Shown here piece by piece: positions 35,038 through 44,074 of a stretch of 64,000 bases of DNA. The stretch covers positions 1-64,000 of the forward strand of contig JBMYMD010000001.1 in the NCBI GenBank assembly GCA_049596955.1. Reading direction: 5' to 3'. The notes beneath the pieces are model-generated. The model was not told the origin of the DNA, did no database searches, and worked only from the letters and a program-made list of their open reading frames with translations. How positions within the stretch are numbered: position 1 is the first letter of the stretch; each line of letters opens with the position of its first letter. Made by a program: the position numbers and the translations under genes. Origin of the DNA: UBA3478 sp049596955 (lineage in GTDB: Bacteria; Bacteroidota; Bacteroidia; Flavobacteriales; Flavobacteriaceae).

Positions 35038-38000
35038 TTAGAATTTGAGCAATCGAATTTGCTTTTGCTCAGCGTTAAAGGTTTCTACCTGACTGACCTT
35101 TTTTGAGAGTGTCAAAAATCGACTGGATTGCGACATAAACCCATCACCGTAAAATTGTTCTATCTTTTGAGTACTTCCATCGCTATAACTCACCAAAGCT
35201 GTTATCTCATTAGCATCTAATTTTAGATATTGGCTTTTTTGATTCGCATTGTTCCGTACGAAGCTTTGAAGACTATCATTATTTACAGAAGCCAATACAA
35301 CAGGTTCTTTTTCTCTATAAACAGCAGCTAGGGCACGCGCATTACCTGGCACATAAAAAGCCGTCTCCTCTTTGGGGACTACTGCGAAAGAACCTTGCTG
35401 ATCGTTGCGCAAAACCAAGCCATTAAAGGCGTCTGCAGGACCTTGCTGTACCTCCATACCAAAATCATTTCCAACAAGTAAAATGTCGGTATACCCATCA
35501 GCGTCAATATCCGTGGCAAGCGTACCGAAAATGGGTGCAATTTGCGCTTCTACATCGAGATAATGGATTTTAAACTTGCCATTGGAGAGGTTTTCAATCC
35601 ACACCGAATTCATTTCATTCAAGGTATATACATCAGCATCTGCCAATAAGCCATCCTCAAACATATCAGGTACAGACAATTCACCGAATTGTCCATAAGA
35701 ATTAAAACGTTTTCTGATACCTACAAATTGCTTTGATATATCGTCCCAGGGATGATAGAGGTATTCTTTTTTTACTCCTAAACTGTCTCTTAAAAAATAT
35801 GAAACTAAAGGATCTATGGTTCCATTTTGATCTAAATCTTTAGCGTAGATTCTAATGGGTTCATCAGCCTTTGCTTGTGTATTGATGTTTCGCCCAATAT
35901 TTCCGACGACATAATCCATGTCACCATCACGATCGAAATCTGCTGCACTAAGACTGCTCCACCATCCTAAATAGTCTTCTAAGCCTGAGTTTTTCAGACG
36001 TTTAAATTTCCCTTTGCGATTCTCTAAAAAAGTAATGGGCATAAAGTCACCTGCGAGCAGTAAATCCGCCCAGCCATCATTGTTGTAATCGGTCCATAAA
36101 ACGTCACTCAACATGCCCATATCACTCAATTCTGGCGCGATTGACTTATCAGCAAGACTGAACTTTAATGATCCTGAATCGAGTTGATTAATGAGAATGT
36201 AATGCGAATCTCCATAAGGATACGTAAATGGCTTTACAGAAGCACTGAGGATGAGATCCAAATCACCGTCGCGATCAAAATCCGCTGCTTTGACTGCGGA
36301 GGTATTTGATAAAAATTCTGGTAGTACATCTTTACTAAGCGTGAAGTTTCCAGCGCCATCGTTCATCCATAACTCATCTTTGTAGTAGGGATGATTTTCT
36401 GGATATTGTGCGCATCCTCTTGCGATGTAAAGGTCTAAATCTCCATCTTGATCGGCGTCAAAAAGCAAGCTAGAAGAATCTTCTTCTTCTAATTCTATAT
36501 TAGCCTTGTAATTGACTTCTTGTTTGACATAACTTCCGTCAGCCTGCCCCATAAACCAGACTTCTTTAAAATTTCGACTGGCGGAGAGAAAAAAGTCTTC
36601 AATACCATCAGCATTAACGTCTCCGACCGCGATTGAGGGCCCATAAGATGAAAATTTATGTGGTATTGTTCGCTGAAAATTAAAATCGATGAAGTCGATG
36701 TCTCTTGACAAATAATCCAAGCCTAATTGTTGATTTGCATTTACAAATTGAGGGCTATTCATGGTCTTGAGAGTGTGCTCTTCAATTTGATCAGCATCAT
36801 AGGTTAGTGTATTTAACGCATCTATTGCTAAATCATAAAATACTTGACTTTGATTACCCGGCCAGTTTACCACTACACTGTCGATTTGATTTGTTGTTCC
36901 CAGTCCGAAATGAAGTTTTAAATCAGATTGAGATAAGTAGCCTCGATTGGTCAGTTGATAACGAGACTGAATACCGCTATTTGAGTAAAGGCTTAATTCA
37001 GCCCCTATTCCGTTTTTATTCGAGGCAGGACCTTGCAACTTAAATGCCGCCCAATGTGCCTCAGATTCGGTTGTATTGAGCTGATTGACCAAAACACTTG
37101 CCGCATCATTCATATTGTTGACCACCAGGTCTAAATCTCCGTCTCCGTCTAAATCTCCGTATGCCGCTCCATGAGAATAGGTGCCAAAATCAAGGCCCCA
37201 CTTTTGGGTGTAATCTTCAAAATCATAAGCCCCTTTATTTTTAAAAATAAAATTGGAGATTTTGATCTCAGGTATGGCTGCTAAGAGTCGTTCTTTTGTT
37301 TCCAGACGACTTGCTGTTACGCGAAAGTCCCCAAAGTCACGATCTGTAACGTCTTTAGGAAAACCGTTGGTGACAAATAAATCTTGTAAACCGTCATTGT
37401 CTGCATCCATAAAAAGAGGCGTCCAGCTCCAATCGGTTTCCTGAACCTTAGCCATCATTCCTAAATCACTATAAATTGGCAGTCCATCAGCCGAAGAAAT
37501 GCCTTGGTTTACGTGTAACACATTACGTGCATACTGCTTTTCAAATCCGTAGCGCTTGGTGAAAATTTCTTTTTGATAATTACTTGGGCCCTGAAATAAT
37601 TTTTTTCTTTTGTTGTAGAAGGGTTGCATTTCTGTGACATATAAATCTGCCCTTCCATCGCTATTGATGTCACCAATGTCACTTCCCATTGAAGAAAGAC
37701 TGAGGTGTTTAAAACTATCGCTTATTTGATTGCTAAAAGTACCGTCTTGATTGTTAATGTACAAGAGGTCATTGCTTAAAAAGTCATTGGCGACGAAAAT
37801 ATCTAAAAATCCATCTGCATTGAAGTCGTAGGTTAATGCCGAATGCGTATACCCGTGGAATTTGATGCCAGCCGATGCCGAGACATCTTGATATTTGATT
37901 TGACCCTCTTCTGTTGAGTTAAGTAGTAGTCGATCTCGACTTGGAGAGGTTCCATCGTCTTGTTTGGGTCTAAATTCATTCGGGTTAATTCCATCGATTT

Positions 38001-38595
38001 GATTGACACCAATAAAAACATCTAAATCTCCGTCATTATCTGCATCAAAAAATTGAGCATTTGAAGAATAAGAATCATTGTCTAAGCCGTATTCAGCGGC
38101 TTTTTCAACGAATACGGGTAGCCCCTGCTCATTTAGACCTTGATTGATGTACAATAAATTTTTGCGAAGTGTGCTTTGCTTTCGAAACGTATTACACACG
38201 TAGATATCATTTAATCCGTCTGCATTGACATCTACAACACTCACCCCTGAAGACCACATTAACGAATCAGGCTTTATAAATCCTGTCTCTTTTGAGACAT
38301 CTGAGAATTGAAGTTTTCCCCTATTGAGATATATTTTATTTGCAACCTGATTTCCGGTAAAAATAAGGTCAGGTAACTCATCATTGTTAAGATCTGCAAT
38401 AGCTACTCCACTTCCGTTATAGACAAATTCATTGTCTAAAATATTAATGGTATCATCCTCAACTAATCTATTGTTGAAGTCTATTCCTGAGGCCTCTGCA
38501 TTTAAAACTTTGAATAATGGTGGCTCGGTTTGGTTTGTACAAGAAAAAATGAAAGCTCCTAGCAGTAACAGTACTAAATATCTCATGTTCATCAT
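35038..38595 (-). CDS. surface lipoprotein with FG-GAP/VCBS repeats and ASPIC/UnbV domain
   Basis: 1185 residues with lipobox FIFSC (C19). About fourteen calcium-loop motifs of the DxDxDGxxD type are spread through the chain (for example DADNDGDLDVFIG, DLDGDGDLDLVVNN, DFDRDGDLDLIL), which indicates beta-propeller blades. An ASPIC-like segment occupies the middle (GIGAELSLYSNSGIQSRYQL, then HFGLGTTNQIDSVVVNWPG). Such proteins often accompany SusCD pairs and may bind glycan at the surface; no enzymatic residue is evident. It follows susD after a terminator and precedes the rhamnosidase. MM at the start leaves the exact ATG open by up to three codons. Confidence 0.85.
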   Translation of the reverse strand: MMNMRYLVLLLLGAFIFSCTNQTEPPLFKVLNAEASGIDFNNRLVEDDTINILDNEFVYNGSGVAIADLNNDELPDLIFTGNQVANKIYLNRGKLQFSDVSKETGFIKPDSLMWSSGVSVVDVNADGLNDIYVCNTFRKQSTLRKNLLYINQGLNEQGLPVFVEKAAEYGLDNDSYSSNAQFFDADNDGDLDVFIGVNQIDGINPNEFRPKQDDGTSPSRDRLLLNSTEEGQIKYQDVSASAGIKFHGYTHSALTYDFNADGFLDIFVANDFLSNDLLYINNQDGTFSNQISDSFKHLSLSSMGSDIGDINSDGRADLYVTEMQPFYNKRKKLFQGPSNYQKEIFTKRYGFEKQYARNVLHVNQGISSADGLPIYSDLGMMAKVQETDWSWTPLFMDADNDGLQDLFVTNGFPKDVTDRDFGDFRVTASRLETKERLLAAIPEIKISNFIFKNKGAYDFEDYTQKWGLDFGTYSHGAAYGDLDGDGDLDLVVNNMNDAASVLVNQLNTTESEAHWAAFKLQGPASNKNGIGAELSLYSNSGIQSRYQLTNRGYLSQSDLKLHFGLGTTNQIDSVVVNWPGNQSQVFYDLAIDALNTLTYDADQIEEHTLKTMNSPQFVNANQQLGLDYLSRDIDFIDFNFQRTIPHKFSSYGPSIAVGDVNADGIEDFFLSASRNFKEVWFMGQADGSYVKQEVNYKANIELEEEDSSSLLFDADQDGDLDLYIARGCAQYPENHPYYKDELWMNDGAGNFTLSKDVLPEFLSNTSAVKAADFDRDGDLDLILSASVKPFTYPYGDSHYILINQLDSGSLKFSLADKSIAPELSDMGMLSDVLWTDYNNDGWADLLLAGDFMPITFLENRKGKFKRLKNSGLEDYLGWWSSLSAADFDRDGDMDYVVGNIGRNINTQAKADEPIRIYAKDLDQNGTIDPLVSYFLRDSLGVKKEYLYHPWDDISKQFVGIRKRFNSYGQFGELSVPDMFEDGLLADADVYTLNEMNSVWIENLSNGKFKIHYLDVEAQIAPIFGTLATDIDADGYTDILLVGNDFGMEVQQGPADAFNGLVLRNDQQGSFAVVPKEETAFYVPGNARALAAVYREKEPVVLASVNNDSLQSFVRNNANQKSQYLKLDANEITALVSYSDGSTQKIEQFYGDGFMSQSSRFLTLSKKVSQVETFNAEQKQIRLLKF

Positions 38596-38622
38596 TGGTC
38601 TAAATCGTACATTAAACTTAAT

Positions 38623-38652
38623 AAAAAAAGCTGCCTAAATCTAGGCAGCTTT
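38623..38652 (-). terminator. intrinsic terminator after susD
   Basis: Arms AAAGCTGCCTA (38627-38637) and TAGGCAGCTTT (38642-38652) pair perfectly over 11 bases with a four-base loop. On the minus strand the hairpin is followed by seven T. It sits 25 bases after the susD stop and only 27 bases before the next ATG. The plus-strand side (TTTAATTTT) is a weaker T-run. Confidence 0.9.
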
Positions 38653-38677
38653 AATTTTATGATAAGAATTATAATTC

Positions 38678-40399
38678 TTAGTATCCTGGGTTCTGAGTTA
38701 ATACATCAGATCCTTGAATATCAATCTGTGATTGTGGAATTGGATAGTACTCGTTTTTACCAGTAGTAAATGAGGCACCACCAAACTTAGTCACTAAGTA
38801 CTGAGACTCGTAAGCTAAATAATCATTAAGAGCTGAGGCAGCAATTCCCCAACGTACAAGGTCAAAGAAACGGTGTCCTTCACCTGATAATTCTAATTTA
38901 CGCTCCATTCTAACAGCAGCTCTAGCCGTGTTAGCATCAGTCCACGCAGCAGTATATTCAGAGATAACGTAGTTCGCAGCTGGTGCAGAACCGTCATACT
39001 CCATTACCCAATAAGCAGAATTTGCAGCTCTTGCACGAACTTGGTTCACTAGCGCTCTTGCAGCCTCTAGATTACCTAATTCTACTTCAGCTTCTGCTTG
39101 CATTAACAATACATCAGCATAACGAATAATGTTGTAGTTCATAAGTGCATATCCACGAGTCCAAGAAGATGCATCTGTAAAAGATCCTTCTTGAGATTTA
39201 TAGTAGATAAATTTCTTTGGTGAGTATGGACCAGCATATGGCTGAGAACGAATCCAAGCTTTACCTGGGTGCTCTATCCAATCTAGGTAAGGAATACCTC
39301 TACGACCAAGTGAAAAATCAATTCTTGGATCTAATTCACCAGCATCTTCTGTAAATGGATCAGAAGATTCAATGTTGTAATCAGTTGCGATTTCATTCGC
39401 TGGGTCATTGTAAGAACCGTCTAATAGTGGTAATCCACCAGAAGTTCTAAACGAATTTCCTAATTCAAATGAAGGCTGGAAGAATCCACAGCAGTTACCA
39501 GGTCCGTCAGGCCCTGTATTGTATGGATAATTCAAATCATCAAAATAGTTCGCGTTTTGCGTACTACCAGTGTTGTTGGCAGATTCTACATCCATTACTG
39601 ACTCCGCGTGGTTATCGTTTTCAGCGTTAAAGATTTGCATGTAGTCATCTAAAAGCATGTACTGTCCACTACCGATTACGATATCGAACCATTGCTTAGC
39701 TTCAGACCACTTACCTTGGTATAATTTTGCTTTACCCATGTAAGCAGCAGCAGCCATTTTACTCACACGACCTGGCCCGTTGTTTACAGGTAGGTTGTCG
39801 TAAGCTGACTGGAAATCTGCTTCAATCTGGCCCCAAACATCAGTAGTGTTAGGAACTAAAACAACATCAGCAGCAGCAACTGTTTCGTCAAAAACAGGAA
39901 TACTGTTGAAGTGCTTTTTCAAATCAAAGTAGAAATGCCCTCTAAGCATTTTTGCCTCTCCTTCAATTCGAGCAGCATCTGGTCCTGATACGTCAGTTGC
40001 ATTGGCAAGTGCACGTAATACACCATTAGCACGAGCAACACCTTCGTATCGACCTCTCCATAGGTTAAATAAATCACCAGAAGTAGGGTCTACTTCATAG
40101 CGTTGTACAGGGTTGATTGCAGAATAATCTCCCGCATCTGTACCCTTGTTTGCTTCACCACCAACAACAGATCCTGTTACCCAGTGGTTTGGACCTTCAA
40201 ATCGACTTCCAAATACTCCATTTAGAGCAGAATAAGTACCAATTAAAAGTCCTTCAATACCGGCTTTGGTTCCCACTTGCGCATCGGCAAGAGAACCCGT
40301 AGGTGCCACTTCTAGAAAGTCATCGCTACAAGAAACGACTAACATAAGTGCGGTAACACCAACAGCAAAATACTTCTTCATAGTATTAAATTGTTTCAT
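38678..40399 (-). CDS. SusD/RagB family nutrient-binding lipoprotein
   Basis: Surface lipoprotein that caps the SusC transporter and binds the glycan. It has 573 residues with lipobox LVVSC (C24 from the first ATG). TPR-like helices are seen (AEGEAKMLRGHFYFDLKKHF-like segment near 145-165, AAAYMGKAKLYQGKWSEAKQWF near 211-232) and a RagB end (ARAAVRMERKLELSGEGHRFFDLVRWG). An alternative ATG six codons in (40381) gives the more usual MKKYFAVG start. It lies 21 bases after susC. The glycan specificity cannot be read from sequence. Confidence 0.94.
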   Translation of the reverse strand: MKQFNTMKKYFAVGVTALMLVVSCSDDFLEVAPTGSLADAQVGTKAGIEGLLIGTYSALNGVFGSRFEGPNHWVTGSVVGGEANKGTDAGDYSAINPVQRYEVDPTSGDLFNLWRGRYEGVARANGVLRALANATDVSGPDAARIEGEAKMLRGHFYFDLKKHFNSIPVFDETVAAADVVLVPNTTDVWGQIEADFQSAYDNLPVNNGPGRVSKMAAAAYMGKAKLYQGKWSEAKQWFDIVIGSGQYMLLDDYMQIFNAENDNHAESVMDVESANNTGSTQNANYFDDLNYPYNTGPDGPGNCCGFFQPSFELGNSFRTSGGLPLLDGSYNDPANEIATDYNIESSDPFTEDAGELDPRIDFSLGRRGIPYLDWIEHPGKAWIRSQPYAGPYSPKKFIYYKSQEGSFTDASSWTRGYALMNYNIIRYADVLLMQAEAEVELGNLEAARALVNQVRARAANSAYWVMEYDGSAPAANYVISEYTAAWTDANTARAAVRMERKLELSGEGHRFFDLVRWGIAASALNDYLAYESQYLVTKFGGASFTTGKNEYYPIPQSQIDIQGSDVLTQNPGY

Positions 40400-40420
40400 T
40401 TTGTAATTCTTTTAAAGTTT

Positions 40421-43400
40421 TTATAATCCTAATATTCCTAATTCTAAATTGAATAAGTAAGATGGAGTAACAGGGAAGTTACCAACATCAATACCAAAGT
40501 TCGTATCTGGACCAGCTACCATAGGATCTAATCCTTCATAACCTGTAATTGTCCAAATGTTATTTGCCGAAACTCCTAATTTTAACTTAGATAATCCGAA
40601 TTGCTCGATTTTATCTCTATCAAAATTATAAGCCAAAGATAGCATTTGTAATCTTGCAAATGAACCATCCTCAACATACCAAGAGTTAGAAGCTCCGTTT
40701 GTAGAAAGGTTAGACGCTGATTCCCAAATTGGAGCAGCAGCATTGTTACCTAACTCAGGAGTCCATGAATTGAATGCAGCAGCACCTTTGGCAGAACCTT
40801 CAAACGATCCAAAGAAATCAGTAAACCACTTTCTTTGGTTGAAGATATCATTACCAATTGACCAGTACCACATCATTGTCATTTCAAAGTTTCCAGCGTA
40901 TAAATCAAAAGTTAAACCTCCTGTGTAATCTGGAACTGGACTTCCAATGAATGTTCTATCATCTGGAGTAATCGCACCGTCTCCGTTAACATCAGCATAA
41001 CGGAATCTACCGATTCCAGCTCCTACCTGAGCAGGTGCTGAATCAACCTCAGCTTGAGAGTTGAAGTATCCAATTACTTCGTATCCGAAGAAAGAAGAAA
41101 TAGACTGTCCAACTGCGTTACGAACTGGTTGAATACCTCTATAGCTACCTGTATCGAAGAAATCAATACCAGGAGCAAGAGCTGTAATCTCATTACTCAA
41201 GAACGCGTTATTCATCACTAAGTTAAACTGCATTTTATCACCGATATCTCCTCGAGTTGAAATCGCAAAGTCAAGACCCGTGTTAGCCATACTTGCAATA
41301 TTCACAGATGGAGCAGCAGCGTAGTTACCAGTAACGGCTGCTAAAGGTACAGTGTATAATAAGTCATCGGTAGTTTTATCCCACCAGTCTAACTCTAATC
41401 TAAGTTTATCATTCCATAATCCTAAATCAAAACCTACGTTGATCGTAGTAGAGGTTTCCCATTTTGCATCAGGGTTACCAATTCTACTTGCAGCAAAACC
41501 TTCGTCTGCTCCAGAGTTCTGACCTCCAATTGGATAGAATGTTCTTGATCTGTTTGCGTTATAAAGAGAGTATTGGTTGTTAGGGTCTACGTTTTCAGAG
41601 TTACCCATTTCACCCCAACCTGCTCTAACAACAAGTTCGTTGATATTATCGTTGTTCGACATGAAATCTTCATTAGAAATTCTCCATGCACCAGATACCG
41701 CTGGGAATACCCCGTATCTTGAATTGGCACCGAATCTTGAAGATCCATCACGACGAAGGATACCTGTTAATAAGTACTTCTCGTCATAGTTGTAATCCAG
41801 TTTTCCGAAAACTGAGAAGAAATTAACTCCTTTGAATAGGTTTGAGTTTACAACTGGCGATTGTACTACACTTAAAGACTGGAAGTCTAAATCTGTAGAG
41901 AAAGGATTGATACCAGAACCGCTGATATTTCTTCCAGCACCAGTATTTAATGCTTCAATACCTCCAAGCACTCTAATTCCGTGTTTTCCGAAATCTCTTT
42001 GATATTCTGCAGTATTAGTGAATGTCCATGCATACGAGTATCCACTTCCTTCACCGAAGTTGTCAGACGCCTGTGGCTCTGAATCTCCAAAATATCTGAA
42101 ACCATAATCTACATAGTGATAGTTACTGAACTGTCCACCTAAGCTTGTTCTTAAGGTAAGACCTTCGATTGGTTTGATTGTAGCATAAACGTTACCAAAT
42201 CCTCCAATGCTATAGTTCTTATCACTTCCTTGATTATTTACTAAACGACGTACTGGGTTACGTGGGTTATTGAAACCAGCTGCTTTGGTAGAAGCATAAC
42301 TTCCAAATTCATCAAATACAGGAATAATGGTTGGCATTCTGTATGCAGAAAGAACTTCTGATTCATCATCAGCAACTTCTACTCCACCACCTCCACCGAA
42401 GATACCAACAGCAGAACGATATGTAGTTTGGAAATTTTCACCTATTGTTAACCAAGGAGTAACGTCAAACTCAGAATTCACACGAAGTGCGAAACGCTGG
42501 AATTCTTGACCTAAAACAATACCGCTTTGGTCTTGACCAGATAATCCGATGTAGAAACGAGAATTTTCATTACCGCCGTCAAATCCTAAGGTTACTCTTC
42601 GAACAGGTGCTTGTCTTGTAATCTCATCATACCAATTAGTACCTTCTTTGTTTGATCGAATTAAGAACGTATTTAGAGGATCTGCATCGTAAGCCGCTTG
42701 AATCGCCGCGAAATTCGCATCTACTTGAGCTTGAGAAATATTAGCTGATCCTATTCCAGTAGCAAATAAGTAATCTGGAAGTACAGGTGTAGCAGCCGAT
42801 CCATACTGAGGATGAGTATAAGCTACAGGCGTACCATTCGCTGCCGCATTGTTTTCATATGCGATGTGCGTATAACGCGCCATATCTGTTGGATTTAACA
42901 TTTCAATAGATCCGTTTACGTTTGGATCAGTGAAACCAGTAGATACATTAAGTGAAATACTTGTTTCTCTTTTCGTTTTAGATCCTGATTTAGTGGTATA
43001 AACGATTACACCATTCGCCGCTCTTGCACCATAGATAGAAGCAGAAGCCGCATCTTTAAGTACTGTCGCTGTCGCGATGTCATCTGGATTGATAAACGAA
43101 ATGTCTTGTGTAGGTACCCCGTCAACAATGTATAATGGACTGTTTCCACCGAAGGCGTTGAAACCACGTACACGAACCTGAGATGTTGTACCAGGCTGTC
43201 CGTTTGTGATTACAGTAACCCCAGGAACACGTCCTTGTAATTGCTGCTCAATGTTACCAGAAGGAATTCCCGCTAATTCATCTGCTTGTACAACAGATAC
43301 CGCAGCCGTAGACTCCTTTTTAGTAAATGTTTGGTAACCCGTAACGATTACTTCTTCAAGTGCAGAAGCATCTTCGGCTAACATTACATCAATTGAAGAT

Positions 43401-43747
43401 CTTCCGTTTACTGAAATTTCTTGGGTTTGGAAACCTAAGTAAGAAACAACAAGCACGGCATCAGATGCAGCATTGATGGAATAATTACCATCGAAATCAG
43501 TTTGGGTTCCGTTTGTAGTTCCTTGTACGATAACGTTCGCACCTGGTAGTGGTTCACCAGCTGAATCTGTTACTGTACCTGAAACTGTCATTTGTACAGG
43601 ACTTAAACCTGTCTCATTTTTAATCTCTGGGTTGGAGTTCGCCCATGAATAGGCACTCGAACCAAAGACGAACATCAATAAAAAGAGACTCGTCAATACT
43701 GACTGAACACTCTTCTTACTCAAAATCAAAATTCTGTGTCGGTTCAT
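40421..43747 (-). CDS. SusC/RagA family TonB-linked outer-membrane transporter
   Basis: 1108-residue importer for large substrates, energised by TonB. It has a signal peptide, then a CarboxypepD_reg-like domain (VSGTVTDSAGEPLPGANVIVQGT near 55-77), a TonB box (LEEVIVTGYQT near 130), and the plug with RVRGFNAFGGNSPLYIVDGVP and ASASIYGARAANGVIVYTTK. A 22-strand barrel follows, and the C terminus ends LFNLELGILGL. It forms the operon susC-susD. The 327-base upstream region has no clear TAnnTTTG box on the minus strand. The leader holds AACTAACTA 17 bases before the ATG. Confidence 0.95.
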   Translation of the reverse strand: MNRHRILILSKKSVQSVLTSLFLLMFVFGSSAYSWANSNPEIKNETGLSPVQMTVSGTVTDSAGEPLPGANVIVQGTTNGTQTDFDGNYSINAASDAVLVVSYLGFQTQEISVNGRSSIDVMLAEDASALEEVIVTGYQTFTKKESTAAVSVVQADELAGIPSGNIEQQLQGRVPGVTVITNGQPGTTSQVRVRGFNAFGGNSPLYIVDGVPTQDISFINPDDIATATVLKDAASASIYGARAANGVIVYTTKSGSKTKRETSISLNVSTGFTDPNVNGSIEMLNPTDMARYTHIAYENNAAANGTPVAYTHPQYGSAATPVLPDYLFATGIGSANISQAQVDANFAAIQAAYDADPLNTFLIRSNKEGTNWYDEITRQAPVRRVTLGFDGGNENSRFYIGLSGQDQSGIVLGQEFQRFALRVNSEFDVTPWLTIGENFQTTYRSAVGIFGGGGGVEVADDESEVLSAYRMPTIIPVFDEFGSYASTKAAGFNNPRNPVRRLVNNQGSDKNYSIGGFGNVYATIKPIEGLTLRTSLGGQFSNYHYVDYGFRYFGDSEPQASDNFGEGSGYSYAWTFTNTAEYQRDFGKHGIRVLGGIEALNTGAGRNISGSGINPFSTDLDFQSLSVVQSPVVNSNLFKGVNFFSVFGKLDYNYDEKYLLTGILRRDGSSRFGANSRYGVFPAVSGAWRISNEDFMSNNDNINELVVRAGWGEMGNSENVDPNNQYSLYNANRSRTFYPIGGQNSGADEGFAASRIGNPDAKWETSTTINVGFDLGLWNDKLRLELDWWDKTTDDLLYTVPLAAVTGNYAAAPSVNIASMANTGLDFAISTRGDIGDKMQFNLVMNNAFLSNEITALAPGIDFFDTGSYRGIQPVRNAVGQSISSFFGYEVIGYFNSQAEVDSAPAQVGAGIGRFRYADVNGDGAITPDDRTFIGSPVPDYTGGLTFDLYAGNFEMTMMWYWSIGNDIFNQRKWFTDFFGSFEGSAKGAAAFNSWTPELGNNAAAPIWESASNLSTNGASNSWYVEDGSFARLQMLSLAYNFDRDKIEQFGLSKLKLGVSANNIWTITGYEGLDPMVAGPDTNFGIDVGNFPVTPSYLFNLELGILGL

Positions 43748-44074
43748 AATTTGTTTGAATTAATAGTTAGTTAAACCTTTTCCAATAAAGGCATATAACA
43801 ACAAGTATAACAAAATGATTCTTGAATTGAAAATTTTGTTAGGGATTTCACAACATTATGTTTAACTGGAGGTCATTTGTAAAAATATTACACTATTTAC
43901 ACCTTTAGACGCACCTTAACTGAGATAAATATAATCTTTTGATATTAAGTGTATTACATTTAAAATATTGAGTAAAAAAACTACGTCAAAAGATTGAGTT
44001 AAATTATTTTTTCATTTTTTGACAAAATAGTATACCTGATTTTTTTCTGTGATTTTCGAGCGAAAAATCGGTGC
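43748..44074. promoter_or_regulatory. 327-bp intergenic region upstream of susC
   Basis: Very AT-rich, no gene. It contains a perfect ten-base inverted repeat, AATCTTTTGA (43933-43942) and TCAAAAGATT (43986-43995), 43 bases apart, which could be half-sites of a regulator. A CGATTTTTCG-like hairpin lies at 44050-44070, just after the upstream gene; it lacks a T-run on the minus strand. No full promoter match was found for susC. The AACTAACTA leader motif lies at 43764-43772 on the minus strand. Confidence 0.5.

Noticed and set aside
35038..38595. DxDxDG repeats of the FG-GAP protein as a CRISPR-like or tandem DNA repeat
   Set aside because: The repeats are at protein level only, with varied codons and irregular spacing.
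44050..44072. Hairpin after the Sde182-type gene as terminator
   Set aside because: The stem has a bulge, and on the minus strand it is followed by A rather than T.
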